This document shows, piece after piece, positions 24,299 to 34,148 of a DNA stretch of 64,000 bases; the first letter of the stretch is position 1; the number at the start of each line of letters is the position of its first letter. Under the pieces are notes generated by a model. That model saw only the letters and a list, made by a program, of their open reading frames with translations. It was not told where the DNA came from and did no database searches. The stretch comes from Chitinophagales bacterium (GTDB lineage Bacteria; Bacteroidota; Bacteroidia; Chitinophagales; BACL12), in assembly GCA_020636645.1 (NCBI GenBank), contig JACJXO010000010.1:13145-77144 (forward strand), read 5' to 3'. A program made the translations under genes and the position numbers.

Positions 24299-25798
24299 AT
24301 GCTTCCTCGTATCATTCTTTTCAATCCCCGTGCCGCCAACCACAAGCCACGCATACCCAATTCCATTTTGTCATTGGCGGCAACCCTGGAAGGAAGATAT
24401 GACTACGTGATGGTAGATGGAAATCTGGAGGCAGAGCCGTATGAAAAAATGGAGGCGTATGTCAGGCAGGGTTATGATACCCTTGCGGTCACAGTGATGC
24501 CCGGGCCACAGCTGAAGCAGGCCATCCCTTATACGAAGAAACTCAAAGAACGATTTCCTAAACTGGTCACCATCTGGGGAGGATACTTTGCTTCCAACCA
24601 GTGGCAGGTTTGCATGGCTTCGGGATTTGTGGACTACCTGATCTATGGGCCCGGTGATGAAGCCTTCCCTTCTCTTATCAGATTATTACATACCGGTGGC
24701 GATCTGGGTGCCATCCCCAACCTGATATGGAAACTGTATGGCATGGTGCAGAAGAACCACAAGGATGAACTGTATGACCAGGACACCCTTCTGCGTTTGC
24801 CCTATGACACACTGAACAGGTTCTATCCGCTCGAAAAATACCTGGGCAGGACCTGGCTGGGTGAAAAGACCATTGCCTATCACAGCAGCGTAGGCTGTCC
24901 CTTCAAATGTGCTTTCTGCGGCATCGTACCGATCTACAATGCACGCTGGAAGGGAAAGAGTGCGGCAGGCATCTACCAGGATATCAAATACCTGAAAGAC
25001 CAGTTTGGAGGTTCTGCCATAGAGTTTCATGACAACAACTTTTTTGTTTCAGAGAAACGCACGGTAGAATTTTCCCGACTGATCAAAAGTGAGCAGATGA
25101 TCTGGTGGGGGGAAGGACGTATTGACACCATTGATAAATACAGCGACCAGAGCCTGGCTCTTATGCGGGATGCAGGTTGCAGGATGATCTTCTTTGGGGC
25201 AGAGACAGGTAACGACGAGATACTGGCCATGATGGACAAAGGAGGCACGCAGACGGGTGACCAGATCAAACGCTTTGCAGCCAGGATGAAACGATTTGAT
25301 ATCATACCTGAGTATTCTTTTGTATTGGGTACTCCGGCAGCAACAGAAGCACAGGTGAACAGTCAGATCGATCAGGATATCGCCTTCATCCGGGAGATCA
25401 AAGAGATCAATCCCGATACCGAGATCATCATCTATGTGTATAGTCCGGTGCCTACTGAAGGGTCTGAATTGTTCGAAGCCTGTAAGGCGAACGGATTCCA
25501 GTTTCCTGAACAACTCGAAGACTGGATCAGTCCTGCATGGGAATCTTTCGACCTGCGTAAGAACCCGCTCACACCCTGGCTGAAGCCGTATATGATAGAA
25601 CGCATCAGGAATTTTGAAACAGTGCTTAACGGGTATTCACCTACGGTATCAGACATCAAACTGATGCCGGCCAGAAAAAGGCTGATGCGTTCTTTGAGCA
25701 GCTGGCGTTACCGGTCAGGGTTCTACCGGGCACCGCTGGAGATCAAAGCCCTGCAGAAGATCAGCCGTTACCGGCAGCCGGAAATTGAAGGATTCTGA
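24299..25798 (+). CDS. Radical SAM protein with N-terminal B12-binding-like domain
   Basis: A 499-residue protein. An N-terminal Rossmann region (IILFNPRA, YDTLAVTVMPGP, TIWGGYFASN, YLIYGPGDEAFP) is followed by the radical SAM core with GCPFKCAFC (C200, C204, C207), FHDNNFF and FGAETGNDEIL. It resembles the B12-binding radical SAM group but is clearly different from the paralogue pair at 20679 and 27448. The C-terminal 90 residues (from about 400) are a helical extension rich in basic residues. The true start is taken as the ATG at 24299; the frame is open 96 bp further up, through the heptamer tract. It ends in TGATG, overlapping the next gene. Confidence 0.87.
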   Translation: MLPRIILFNPRAANHKPRIPNSILSLAATLEGRYDYVMVDGNLEAEPYEKMEAYVRQGYDTLAVTVMPGPQLKQAIPYTKKLKERFPKLVTIWGGYFASNQWQVCMASGFVDYLIYGPGDEAFPSLIRLLHTGGDLGAIPNLIWKLYGMVQKNHKDELYDQDTLLRLPYDTLNRFYPLEKYLGRTWLGEKTIAYHSSVGCPFKCAFCGIVPIYNARWKGKSAAGIYQDIKYLKDQFGGSAIEFHDNNFFVSEKRTVEFSRLIKSEQMIWWGEGRIDTIDKYSDQSLALMRDAGCRMIFFGAETGNDEILAMMDKGGTQTGDQIKRFAARMKRFDIIPEYSFVLGTPAATEAQVNSQIDQDIAFIREIKEINPDTEIIIYVYSPVPTEGSELFEACKANGFQFPEQLEDWISPAWESFDLRKNPLTPWLKPYMIERIRNFETVLNGYSPTVSDIKLMPARKRLMRSLSSWRYRSGFYRAPLEIKALQKISRYRQPEIEGF

Positions 25799-26481
25799 TG
25801 CGACGGATATACAAGTGGTACGCACATCATATACTGAGACCGCTGCTTGAAAGGAGGTTGCATAAAACAGTCCGGTATCAAAAATATGGCCTGGACATGC
25901 TGATCGAACCAGGCGTTTTTCATCCCGGTTTTTTCTACAGTACCGAATTTCTTTTACAAACGGTAAGGCAACGGATAGCGCAACAGGAAACCGTGCTGGA
26001 ACTTGGTTGCGGAAGCGGACTCATCAGCCTGGTACTCGCGGCCGATGGTGCGCAGGTGACCGCTGCAGACATCAATCCAGTTGCTGTGGATGCATTGCAT
26101 CGCAATGCCGACCGAAATCAGATCATTCTCGAGATCATACAAAGCGATCTGTTCAGTGCACTGTCAGGCAGACGCTTTCATCATATACTCATCAATCCGC
26201 CATTCTATCCAAAGGATCCTGCAAACGATGCAGAAAGAGCATGGTTTTGCGGACAGGATTTTTCCTATTTCAAAAGACTGTTCACTGACCTGCCTTCCTA
26301 TCTGCAGCAGGATGCTCAGGTGTGGATGGTATTGTCTGACGGATGTGATGTGAAAGAGATCAGTGCACTTGCGGCACAGGCGCATGCCCGTCTGGAAGAG
26401 GTAGCTACCACCGTGATCAGATGGGAACGATTGTGGGTGTTCCACATCATTTACCCGAATCTGACACAGGGAAATGTGTAA
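25798..26481 (+). CDS. Methyltransferase of the small (NPPF) type
   Basis: A 227-residue protein with SAM motif I LELGCGSGL (67-75), ADINPVAV (90-97) and the NPPF catalytic tetrad (133-136), as in HemK/PrmC and RNA N-methyltransferases. NPPF enzymes methylate planar nitrogen atoms, such as glutamine side chains or nucleobases. The N-terminal 55 residues (RYQKYGLDMLIEPGVFHP) resemble the lead-in of PrmC-like enzymes. The start overlaps the stop of the radical SAM gene by one base, so the two are co-translated. The target is unknown. Confidence 0.85.
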   Translation: MRRIYKWYAHHILRPLLERRLHKTVRYQKYGLDMLIEPGVFHPGFFYSTEFLLQTVRQRIAQQETVLELGCGSGLISLVLAADGAQVTAADINPVAVDALHRNADRNQIILEIIQSDLFSALSGRRFHHILINPPFYPKDPANDAERAWFCGQDFSYFKRLFTDLPSYLQQDAQVWMVLSDGCDVKEISALAAQAHARLEEVATTVIRWERLWVFHIIYPNLTQGNV

Positions 26482-26485
26482 CAGT

Positions 26486-26493
26486 TAACTTCG
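26486..26493 (+). promoter_or_regulatory. TAACTTCG promoter-like box
   Basis: One mismatch to TAnnTTTG, 5 nt before the ATG at 26499. The same geometry as other boxes here, and it favours 26499 over the in-frame codon at 26421. Confidence 0.35.
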
Positions 26494-26498
26494 TACGT

Positions 26499-27455
26499 AT
26501 GCATATCAGTCACCGGCATGAACATCTGCCCCGGCAATTGTCTGACATCCAGTCTGGGGTCATGTCGGCACTGGTGTATTTTGATCTGTTCAGGTATCCG
26601 CTTACTGTGCCGGAGATCATCCGTTTTTCGCCGGTAAGGATCGATCGTCTGGAGCAGGTGGAAGAGGCGTTAAGGGAGCTGGGATCTGCTCTGATCGTTT
26701 TTCGTTTCGGCGATCATTATTCGTTGGTAAATGATATTGCCCGGGTGGAGAGGCGTAAGCTGGGTAATGCCTGTGCTGAAAAGTTCTGGATGAAGGCAAG
26801 GCGTATGTCTGTTTTAATGCAGCGTTTTCCTTATGTGCGAAGTGTGAATATTTCCGGTTCCCTGTCAAAGGAGTATGCCGATGATACAACCGATATAGAC
26901 TATTTCATCATCACCGCACCCGGGCGTATCTGGTTGTGCCGCACGCTGCTTGCGTTGTATAAGAAGGTCTTTCTGCTCAACAGCAGAAAATACTTCTGCA
27001 TCAACTATTTCATCAGTGAAGATGATCTGTCCATTCCTGACAAGAATCTGTTCTCTGCCACAGAGATCGTTACACTGCGCAACATGAGTGGTCAGTCAAT
27101 ATATGCCCGCTTTCTGGAGGAGAACAGATGGGCTTTCAGCCATTTTCCCAATGCATCTGCTGCAGATGGTATGCCTGTTCACACCCGTGGCAGACGCATG
27201 CAGAAGGCTGCAGAGAGGATCCTGGCTGGAAGATTTGGAAACCTGCTCGATGACCTGTGTTTTCGCATAACGTTTTATTACTGGAAACGAAAATTTTCCT
27301 GGATGAGGGAGGAAGAGTTTGCAGTTAATATTCGTTCGAAGCGCACGGTTAGCAAACACCATCCGCAGGGGTTTCAGTTTCAGGTGATGGATCGTTTTGC
27401 ACAAAGGTGTGCTGCACTGGAAGCACAACATGGTATAGTATTCATACATGGCTGA
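26499..27455 (+). CDS. Nucleotidyltransferase-fold protein with winged-helix-like N-terminus
   Basis: A 318-residue protein. Residues about 20-80 look like a small helical or winged domain (MSALVYFDLFRYPLTVPEI). From 118 there is the polymerase-beta nucleotidyltransferase signature G120-S121 ... D132-x-D134 (SGSLSKEYADDTTDIDYFI). The third acidic residue is not obvious. Family members transfer NMP groups to proteins, RNA or sugars; the substrate is unknown. It lies between a methyltransferase and the third radical SAM gene, overlapping the latter by 8 bp, so it belongs to the same transcription unit. Confidence 0.75.
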   Translation: MHISHRHEHLPRQLSDIQSGVMSALVYFDLFRYPLTVPEIIRFSPVRIDRLEQVEEALRELGSALIVFRFGDHYSLVNDIARVERRKLGNACAEKFWMKARRMSVLMQRFPYVRSVNISGSLSKEYADDTTDIDYFIITAPGRIWLCRTLLALYKKVFLLNSRKYFCINYFISEDDLSIPDKNLFSATEIVTLRNMSGQSIYARFLEENRWAFSHFPNASAADGMPVHTRGRRMQKAAERILAGRFGNLLDDLCFRITFYYWKRKFSWMREEEFAVNIRSKRTVSKHHPQGFQFQVMDRFAQRCAALEAQHGIVFIHG

Positions 27456-28881
27456 TATCCTGCTCTCCAATACCTACTTTTTGCGATTCGATCCGAAACA
27501 GGAGTCGAACATGACACCTTATCCGCCGCTGGCTACCTTATATGCAGCATCTGTATTGCGTGATGAGGGAATGGATGTTGCCTTGTTTGATACACAGTTT
27601 GCTGAAGGTGCAGAAGATGCCTTTCCTCAGATCAAAGCACATGCAGGAAAGCTTTTTATGATCGTGGACGACGGCTTCAACTATCTGACGAAGATGTGTC
27701 TGGTCAATATGAGGGAAGCCTGTTTCACCATGATCAGATATGCCAAAGAGCAGGGCTGTACAGTGGCTGTTTCCAGCTCAGATGCAACCGATCATATGGA
27801 TGCTTACCTGCAAGAAGGTGCTGATTACATCATAGTAGGAGAAGCAGAGCAAACCATTCGTGAACTGGTTGTTTGTCTGGATGCAAAACAACCGACTGAC
27901 GGTGTGAGCGGTCTGGCTTGTTCTGCCAATGGGGGAATGCACAAAACATTGCCTCGTCAGGTACTGACCCATCTGGACAGTCTTCCTCAACCTGCCTGGG
28001 ATCTGATAGATATTCAAGCCTATCGCAGCAGATGGATGCAGAAGCACGGATACTTTTCACTCAATGTGGCCACCACACGCGGCTGCCCGTTTAAGTGTAA
28101 CTGGTGCGCCAAACCGATCTATGGTAACAGGTATAATGCTCATAGTGCGCATTATATCATGGATCAGATCGAGCTGCATGTGAAACAGCATGGTGCTACA
28201 CATATCTGGTTCTGCGATGATATTTTCGGATTAAAACCCGGCTGGATACATGCATTCCGAGAAGAAGCTGAAAGGAGGCAGCTTGTATTCCGTTTCAAGA
28301 TACAATGCCGTGCAGATCTGCTGCTCAATGAAAACAACATTGCCGATCTGGCTGCTGCAGGTTGTGATGAGATCTGGATAGGTGCAGAGAGCGGCTCTCA
28401 GATGATACTCGATGCCATGGATAAAGGCACAACCATAGAGCAGATCAGAGAAAGCACCATGTTGATGAAAAAGCATGGTATTAAACCTTGTTTCTTTTTA
28501 CAGTTTGGTTATCCGGGCGAAACCAGGAAGGAGATCAGAGAAACCATTGACCTGGTAACAGGGCTTCTGCCTTTTGATATTGGAATTTCTGTAAGCTATC
28601 CCTTGCCAGGTACGGTCTTTTATGATCGTGTTCAGGCAGGCCTGAAACAAAAGACCAACTGGACAGACAGTGATGAGCTGGCTATGATGTTTGCCGGCAC
28701 ATATTCTCCTGAATACTATAAGAAACTGCATCGGTATGTACACCGCCGGTTCAGAAAAGCACAGGGAGCCTGGTATCTGAAGCAGGTGTTCAAGGGTGAG
28801 CCGACCGATCTGCGCCGGATCATGTTATGGCCATACTATGCTGTCCGGGTGATGGTTGATGATCAGCTGGTAAGTGATTAG
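27448..28881 (+). CDS. B12-binding-domain radical SAM protein (paralogue of the gene at 20679)
   Basis: A 477-residue protein. The N-terminal B12-like domain (residues 1-150) has PYPPLATLYAASVL and FDTQF. The radical SAM core carries GCPFKCNWC (C213, C217, C220), followed by IGAESGSQMILDAMDKG and GYPGETRKEI. The domain order and many motifs match the protein at 20679, which points to an ancient duplication within the cluster. It overlaps the gene before it by 8 bp and the convergent gene after it by 4 bp. Confidence 0.88.
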   Translation: MADILLSNTYFLRFDPKQESNMTPYPPLATLYAASVLRDEGMDVALFDTQFAEGAEDAFPQIKAHAGKLFMIVDDGFNYLTKMCLVNMREACFTMIRYAKEQGCTVAVSSSDATDHMDAYLQEGADYIIVGEAEQTIRELVVCLDAKQPTDGVSGLACSANGGMHKTLPRQVLTHLDSLPQPAWDLIDIQAYRSRWMQKHGYFSLNVATTRGCPFKCNWCAKPIYGNRYNAHSAHYIMDQIELHVKQHGATHIWFCDDIFGLKPGWIHAFREEAERRQLVFRFKIQCRADLLLNENNIADLAAAGCDEIWIGAESGSQMILDAMDKGTTIEQIRESTMLMKKHGIKPCFFLQFGYPGETRKEIRETIDLVTGLLPFDIGISVSYPLPGTVFYDRVQAGLKQKTNWTDSDELAMMFAGTYSPEYYKKLHRYVHRRFRKAQGAWYLKQVFKGEPTDLRRIMLWPYYAVRVMVDDQLVSD

Positions 28882-31688
28882 CGCACCAGGGTGATATTAC
28901 CTGCTACAGTTTTCTTGTCGCCTTCAATGAACTTCAGTTCCATGATGTAACTATACACTCCTGCATTGACCATATTGCCATTGGTGGTAGTGCCGTTCCA
29001 GCCAATACCCGGATCGTTGGCCGGAAAATCTTCAATAAGGAATATCAGTTCACCCCATCGATCAAAGATGCGCAGATTCTGCACCAGTATCAGATTAGGA
29101 CCATAGGCTGTGAAATGGTCATTGATGTGGTCGCCGTTCGGGGTGAAGGTATTTGGCACGAAAGAATAATCTTCCGGATCGGGCAGTACGGTAATATAAA
29201 TATCATCGGTAGCTACGCATCCGTTGTTGTTGTATGAGGTAAGAATGATGGGTCCTGACTGGATTGGGTTGGCAATGGTACTGTCGCAGGTAGAACACGC
29301 CACTGATTCTGCCGGGCTCCAGTTATAATCGCCGCCGGTAATGCCATAGATAGGCGTTCCAAAACCTATGATCATTTCTGCTGACCCGAAGGCAGATGCT
29401 TCATTAGCATCCACATCTATGAACATGGTGGTGTCACTGGTGCAGCCATTTGCATCTGTGTAGGTATAGGTGATGGCATAAGGCCCGCCAACACCTGCGG
29501 TCAGCACATCAAATGTGCTGCCGCTTACAAATGAACCGGTAAAGCTTCCTCCTGCCGGTGTGGCAATGAGTGGTTGTATTTGTTGTTCATAGCAGACCAC
29601 TTCAGGAAGATCAAAGACAAGTGAGGGGTTTGGGTTCACTGTAAGGTTGGTAGTGATCACAGAGTCGCAGCCAAAAATGGTGGTGTATTCATTCACATAA
29701 GAGCCTGAAACGGTAGTAACGGAACCATCAGGCAGGATATATTCTTCGCCATCACAGATCTCTTCATCGATCGTGGTATAGATCACGTCCAGTTCTTCCA
29801 CAGTGGTATAAATGATAGAATCACAACCATCTACAGTGGTCAGGGTCGTACTGTAAAATCCGCCGGAAACCACAGTACCATCAGGCAGGGTATAGGTGGT
29901 GCCGGTGCATATTCCTGCGGTCACATCAACGGCATAGACCGGATACAGATTCAGTGTGGTATGAACCAGAGAGTCGCAGCCTGTCCAGGCTGTAAGAACA
30001 GAAGTATAATCGCCGGCTGACCCTGTGATCACGCCATCAGGAAGCACGTACAGGTCTCCGTCGCAGATGTACACCACTTCGCTTGTTTCAGGAATAGGCA
30101 GCACAGACAGGGTCGTATTTACAACAGAATCGCAGCCGTATATGCTGCTCAGCGTGCTGCTGTAGGTACCTGCAGCGGTAACTGATACGCCGTCAGGTAA
30201 GACATAGGTATCGCCATCACAGATCTCTGCATCTACATCTACATCAAATACCGGATGCACGGTCAAAAAGGTGGTAATGACTGAATCACAACCCGCGTCT
30301 GTGGTCAGGGAAGATACATATTCGCCGGCGGCAGAAACGGTCAGACCGCTGGGCAGGGTATAGGTCTCGCCGCTGCATATCTCAGCCAGAGTGACCAGAT
30401 CATACACCGGGAATATTTCTATAGTGGTGGTAAAATAGTCTTCATCACATCCGCCACCAGCAGGAATGGTATTGGTTACGGTATAGGTGCCGGGACTTGA
30501 AGCAGCCACATTGACAGTACCCGTTGCAGCATTGATGCTCAGGCCTGCCGGGGTAGCACTGAATGTTCCGGTTTCTGATCCGGGATCAAGTGAAATGGGT
30601 GCACTGCCTGCATCGTTGCAGAAAGGTGTACCCGGGTAGCTGAAATTGCCAACGGGTGCCGGATTGATAATAATGGTTACACTGGATGAAAGTGTATCCA
30701 GACCACAGCTTTCAGTAATGACGGTGTTCGTAATTGTATAGGTACCCGGAGTAGAAGCACTGAGGTCAACTACACCTGTAGTATCAGAAACAAACACAAG
30801 GCCGGCAGGACTTGCGGTAAAAATGCCAATTTCAGCTCCGGGAACAAGTTCCGGCCCCGGATCAAGGCCGGAGGAGCAGTATTCAGGGAAAAATCCTATA
30901 CCTGTTTCCGGAAAAGAAAACAAAGAGGTGACGCTGGTTCCCAGGCTATTGGCTTTCAGAAAAACACCCGAATCGAAAGAGTGGTCAAACTCGTCGGCTA
31001 TGGCCAGTTTCAGGTGATAGGTCTCACCGGGAGTGACGGCTGATACAGCAGTGAGCGGAACAGTAAAGCCATCATACTGGATGTAGTAAGGGTCGCCGGC
31101 AGGTACACCGGTGTTGTTGTGGTAATATGCCGGGTAACTGCCCAGATTCACATTATCAATGGTAACCGGCAGAGCTGTTCCGGGAATGAGGGCGATGTTG
31201 ACCATGCCAACGATGCCGGGCCCGCTGATCCAGAACGCAAAGGCATCATTGATAGAACCTACATATTCATTGTACTCCTCACTTCCAAAGACATAATCAA
31301 AGGAGATGGTATCACATTCCGGTATGATATCCAATTCAAATACACAGCGATCGTAAGTAGTTCCTACACCCGGAAGTGCATTCAGGTCAGGATCGCCGGT
31401 CAGACCTGAGTTATACCCCAGGCTGCCGGAGTTGTTGGGACCTTCTGCATTGATCACTTTGCCGGTGGTCAGAATGAACCCGGAATCAATGCCCAGGTTA
31501 CAATCAATGCATTCAAAAAGTCCAAAACCCTGCGAATAGCAATCAATGGTCGCATCCACGATCTCAATACCCGAACCCACCAGGGTCTCAGCCAGATCCA
31601 TTGCAGTGTAGCCGTAAGTACAGTCCAGCTGTGACTTACCCGGAAGCCAGACCCCCAGTAACAATATGACAGGTATAAATCGTTTCAT
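28878..31688 (-). CDS. Choice-of-anchor L / repeat protein with gliding-type T9SS-B C-terminus
   Basis: A 936-residue exported protein with a signal peptide (FIPVILLLGVWLPGKSQ). Residues about 25-250 form a choice-of-anchor L domain (NLGIDSGFILTTGKV, FDYVFGSEEYNEYVGSINDA). PKD/HYR-like repeats follow, then about six units of 75 residues with EICDGDTYVLPDG and GCDSVI motifs. The end is the gliding-associated type B sorting domain (FVPNTFTPNGDHINDHF near 850, IFDRWGELIF, GVYSYIMELKF). These proteins are exported by the Por system and are usually adhesins or motility-associated surface proteins. The gene stands alone; its partner is not in view. Confidence 0.9.
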   Translation of the reverse strand: MKRFIPVILLLGVWLPGKSQLDCTYGYTAMDLAETLVGSGIEIVDATIDCYSQGFGLFECIDCNLGIDSGFILTTGKVINAEGPNNSGSLGYNSGLTGDPDLNALPGVGTTYDRCVFELDIIPECDTISFDYVFGSEEYNEYVGSINDAFAFWISGPGIVGMVNIALIPGTALPVTIDNVNLGSYPAYYHNNTGVPAGDPYYIQYDGFTVPLTAVSAVTPGETYHLKLAIADEFDHSFDSGVFLKANSLGTSVTSLFSFPETGIGFFPEYCSSGLDPGPELVPGAEIGIFTASPAGLVFVSDTTGVVDLSASTPGTYTITNTVITESCGLDTLSSSVTIIINPAPVGNFSYPGTPFCNDAGSAPISLDPGSETGTFSATPAGLSINAATGTVNVAASSPGTYTVTNTIPAGGGCDEDYFTTTIEIFPVYDLVTLAEICSGETYTLPSGLTVSAAGEYVSSLTTDAGCDSVITTFLTVHPVFDVDVDAEICDGDTYVLPDGVSVTAAGTYSSTLSSIYGCDSVVNTTLSVLPIPETSEVVYICDGDLYVLPDGVITGSAGDYTSVLTAWTGCDSLVHTTLNLYPVYAVDVTAGICTGTTYTLPDGTVVSGGFYSTTLTTVDGCDSIIYTTVEELDVIYTTIDEEICDGEEYILPDGSVTTVSGSYVNEYTTIFGCDSVITTNLTVNPNPSLVFDLPEVVCYEQQIQPLIATPAGGSFTGSFVSGSTFDVLTAGVGGPYAITYTYTDANGCTSDTTMFIDVDANEASAFGSAEMIIGFGTPIYGITGGDYNWSPAESVACSTCDSTIANPIQSGPIILTSYNNNGCVATDDIYITVLPDPEDYSFVPNTFTPNGDHINDHFTAYGPNLILVQNLRIFDRWGELIFLIEDFPANDPGIGWNGTTTNGNMVNAGVYSYIMELKFIEGDKKTVAGNITLVR

Positions 31689-31776
31689 TGGCAGGTTTCA
31701 TGAACCTATAAAAATAATAAATCAGCAGATTTTTTAACAAAACCGCCCTGGCTGACAGCAAACTGTGTTTTTTTAC

Positions 31777-31784
31777 CATTTTTA
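31777..31784 (+). promoter_or_regulatory. CATTTTTA promoter-like box before ridA
   Basis: Matches the Bacteroidota -7 box at the A and T positions, with 4 nt to the ATG at 31789. It supports that start instead of the in-frame codon at 31765. Confidence 0.35.
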
Positions 31785-31788
31785 CTGT

Positions 31789-32175
31789 ATGAACAAAAAA
31801 CAGGTAGTGCTCACCGCTGCTGCGCCCGCTCCTATCGGGCCTTACTCTCAGGCCATCGCAGCCAACGGCATGTTGTACGTGTCAGGGCAGATCGCCATCA
31901 TACCGGAAACCGGCCAGTTGATCCAAACCGATAACGTGGCTGAAGAAACCAGACAGGTCATGCAGAATCTTGGCGCCGTACTGGAAGCAGGGGGGAGCAA
32001 CTTTGCTCAGGTGGTGAAGTGCGGAATTTTTCTGGCTGACATGAACGACTTTGCGGCGGTCAACGAAGTATATGGTGCGTATTTCACGAGCGATCCTCCT
32101 GCAAGGGAGACTGTAGAAGTGTCCAGGCTTCCGAAAGGTGTCCGGGTAGAGATCAGTGCGATCGCCTTACTCTGA
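31789..32175 (+). CDS. RidA-family enamine/imine deaminase
   Basis: A 128-residue protein matching the RidA/YjgF family over its whole length: APAPIGPYSQAI near 10-21, YVSGQI, GSNFAQVVKCGIFLADMNDF, and the C-terminal RLPKGVRVEISAIA. The conserved arginine that binds the substrate carboxylate is expected near R107 (PPARETVEVSRLP). RidA destroys reactive 2-aminoacrylate and similar enamines made by PLP enzymes, in the cytoplasm. It overlaps the convergent EamA gene by 23 bp. Confidence 0.93.
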   Translation: MNKKQVVLTAAAPAPIGPYSQAIAANGMLYVSGQIAIIPETGQLIQTDNVAEETRQVMQNLGAVLEAGGSNFAQVVKCGIFLADMNDFAAVNEVYGAYFTSDPPARETVEVSRLPKGVRVEISAIALL

Positions 32176-33079
32176 CCAGTGCGAATGGTTGTCTGGCATT
32201 GATCATATAGATGCCGGCCAGAATGAAAAGCATTCCCAGTACATGAGTCATGGAAATGCGTTCACCATCCCATACACCCAGCAGCAATGCCACCACAGGA
32301 ATGATATAAGCTACCAGTGAGCCGAATAACGAATCGGTCATCTGGATGAGTTTGAAGTAAATGATGCTGGCCATTACCGTGCCGAACAATGACAGGGCAA
32401 CAATGCTCCAAAGGCTTATGGAGAAATGAGATATGGCAGACATTTCCGGATAGGTTGTTTCGGCAGCCAGTTCCCAGAAGCGGGTGCTGAGCAAATAGAG
32501 GAGTGATGGTATTCCTATGCTTGCAAAACCCACGGCACCCAGCCCGATCGGGTGTGCATCCTGCAGGTAGGTCTTGACCAGGTTGGCACTTGTGGCATAA
32601 GATAAGGTAGCCAGAAAAACTGGCAGTGCATACCACAACTGACTATGACCTCCGTCCGGATCTGATGACACCAGTATCAATGCACCTGTCAGTGCGGTCA
32701 GCAATCCGGCCAGTTTCCAGCGATGGAACGGCATGGCAAAGAACAATACCCCGAGTGCAAAAGTAAAAGCAGGAGTCAGGCTGTTCAGTACCCCTGCAAT
32801 GCCACTCTCAATATGTGTTTGTGCAAAGGTGAAACAGAAAGCAGGAATACCGCTACCGGTCAGGCCGGTCAGGGCAGAATACTTCAGTTGTTTTCCTTTG
32901 ATGTGCCGTCCAAAAAGAAATAAAAATGGCAGGGTGCCGATGAAGGAAACCGAGATGCGCAGCGCAGCTACCTGGTCCCAGCTGAAGGTTTCCAGCCCGT
33001 TCTTCATAAGGATGAAGGAGGTACCCCACACCACCGACAGGAATATCAGAATGAACCAGTGTCTGGCTTGGTATTGCAT
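32153..33079 (-). CDS. EamA/DMT-family transporter
   Basis: A 308-residue protein with ten hydrophobic segments in two EamA repeats. The first starts at FLSVVWGTSFILMKNG, and the second around 150 (LPVFLATLSYATSANLV). This drug/metabolite transporter family exports amino acids or other small metabolites; the substrate cannot be read from sequence. The 3' ends of this gene and ridA overlap convergently, and no regulatory box is visible at its start. Confidence 0.88.
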   Translation of the reverse strand: MQYQARHWFILIFLSVVWGTSFILMKNGLETFSWDQVAALRISVSFIGTLPFLFLFGRHIKGKQLKYSALTGLTGSGIPAFCFTFAQTHIESGIAGVLNSLTPAFTFALGVLFFAMPFHRWKLAGLLTALTGALILVSSDPDGGHSQLWYALPVFLATLSYATSANLVKTYLQDAHPIGLGAVGFASIGIPSLLYLLSTRFWELAAETTYPEMSAISHFSISLWSIVALSLFGTVMASIIYFKLIQMTDSLFGSLVAYIIPVVALLLGVWDGERISMTHVLGMLFILAGIYMINARQPFALVRVRRSH

Positions 33080-33144
33080 GGATCAGGTTATACTGCTGTG
33101 TGTTGCGCCGGTCAAAAAATACTGCAGGTCATGAACAGGATGCA

Positions 33145-34137
33145 TCAGTCGTTCACCAGAATGTTCCACAACATATCTTTCAGCTTATCCATGTTCTTGC
33201 CTGTATGACTGCTGATGAACACCACCGGAACATCAGGCAGGTCTTTGCTCAGCATCATTTCCAGTTCATCATCAATCAGGTCTGATTTGGTAATGGCAAG
33301 CATGCGTGATTTGGTCATCAACTCCGGATTGTGCTGCTTCAGTTCGTGCAGCAGAATGCGATATTCCTGGTGTATATCCTTTGCTTCTGCAGGTACCATG
33401 AAAAGCAGGGCGCTGTTGCGTTCAATGTGTCTGAGAAACCTGGTGCCAAGTCCTCTTCCTTCACTGGCACCTTCTATGATACCCGGTATGTCTGCCATGA
33501 CAAAGCTCCTGTTGTCACGGTAAGAAACGATGCCAAGTTTAGGGGTCAGCGTAGTGAAAGGGTAATCTGCAATTTCCGGTTTCGCTGCGCTGAGTACCGA
33601 CAGCAAAGTGGATTTTCCCGCATTCGGAAAGCCAACCAGTCCAACATCTGCCAGTACCTTTAGTTCCAGCACGATCCAGGCTTCAGTGCCCTCTTCGCCG
33701 GGTTGCGAGTAGCGTGGCGCCTGATTAACAGCTGTCTTGAAATGGTTGTTGCCCAACCCCCCGCGGCCGCCCTGAAGCAATACGAGTTCTTCGCCATCTG
33801 CCATGACCTCACCAAACACCTCACCCGTTTCCGGATCTCTGGCAATGGTTCCAATGGGCACTTCAATGATGCGGTCTTCTCCTTGTTTGCCCGTCTTGAG
33901 TGCTGCTGCTCCAGACTGACCATCGCCGGCAAAGACATGCTTCTGGTATTTCATGTGGAGGAGGGTCCACATATGGCTGTTGCCTTTCAGGATGATGTGG
34001 CCGCCACGTCCGCCATCACCGCCATCAGGCCCGCCCTTGGCAGTCAGTTTGCTTCGGTGAAAATGCATGCTTCCTGCTCCGCCTTTTCCACTGCGAAACA
34101 AGATCTTGACATAATCAACGAAGTTCTGATTGTCCAT
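33145..34137 (-). CDS. obgE: GTPase Obg
   Basis: A 330-residue protein: glycine-rich Obg fold (1-160, with [12 protein letters not shown] and GGRGGLGN), then the GTPase domain with G1 GFPNAGKS (169-176), G3 DIPG near 216 and G4 TKSD near 286. It lacks the extended C-terminal tail found in proteobacterial members. Obg acts in late assembly of the 50S ribosomal subunit and stress signalling. It begins 11 bp after adk and shares its direction; the adk-obg pair is typical of this phylum. Confidence 0.96.
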   Translation of the reverse strand: MDNQNFVDYVKILFRSGKGGAGSMHFHRSKLTAKGGPDGGDGGRGGHIILKGNSHMWTLLHMKYQKHVFAGDGQSGAAALKTGKQGEDRIIEVPIGTIARDPETGEVFGEVMADGEELVLLQGGRGGLGNNHFKTAVNQAPRYSQPGEEGTEAWIVLELKVLADVGLVGFPNAGKSTLLSVLSAAKPEIADYPFTTLTPKLGIVSYRDNRSFVMADIPGIIEGASEGRGLGTRFLRHIERNSALLFMVPAEAKDIHQEYRILLHELKQHNPELMTKSRMLAITKSDLIDDELEMMLSKDLPDVPVVFISSHTGKNMDKLKDMLWNILVND

Positions 34138-34148
34138 TGCCCGGCAGT

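Noticed and set aside
28878..31688. Regular 75-residue repeats as possible recombination hot spot
   Set aside because: By eye the units differ at many synonymous sites, so recent expansion is not supported.
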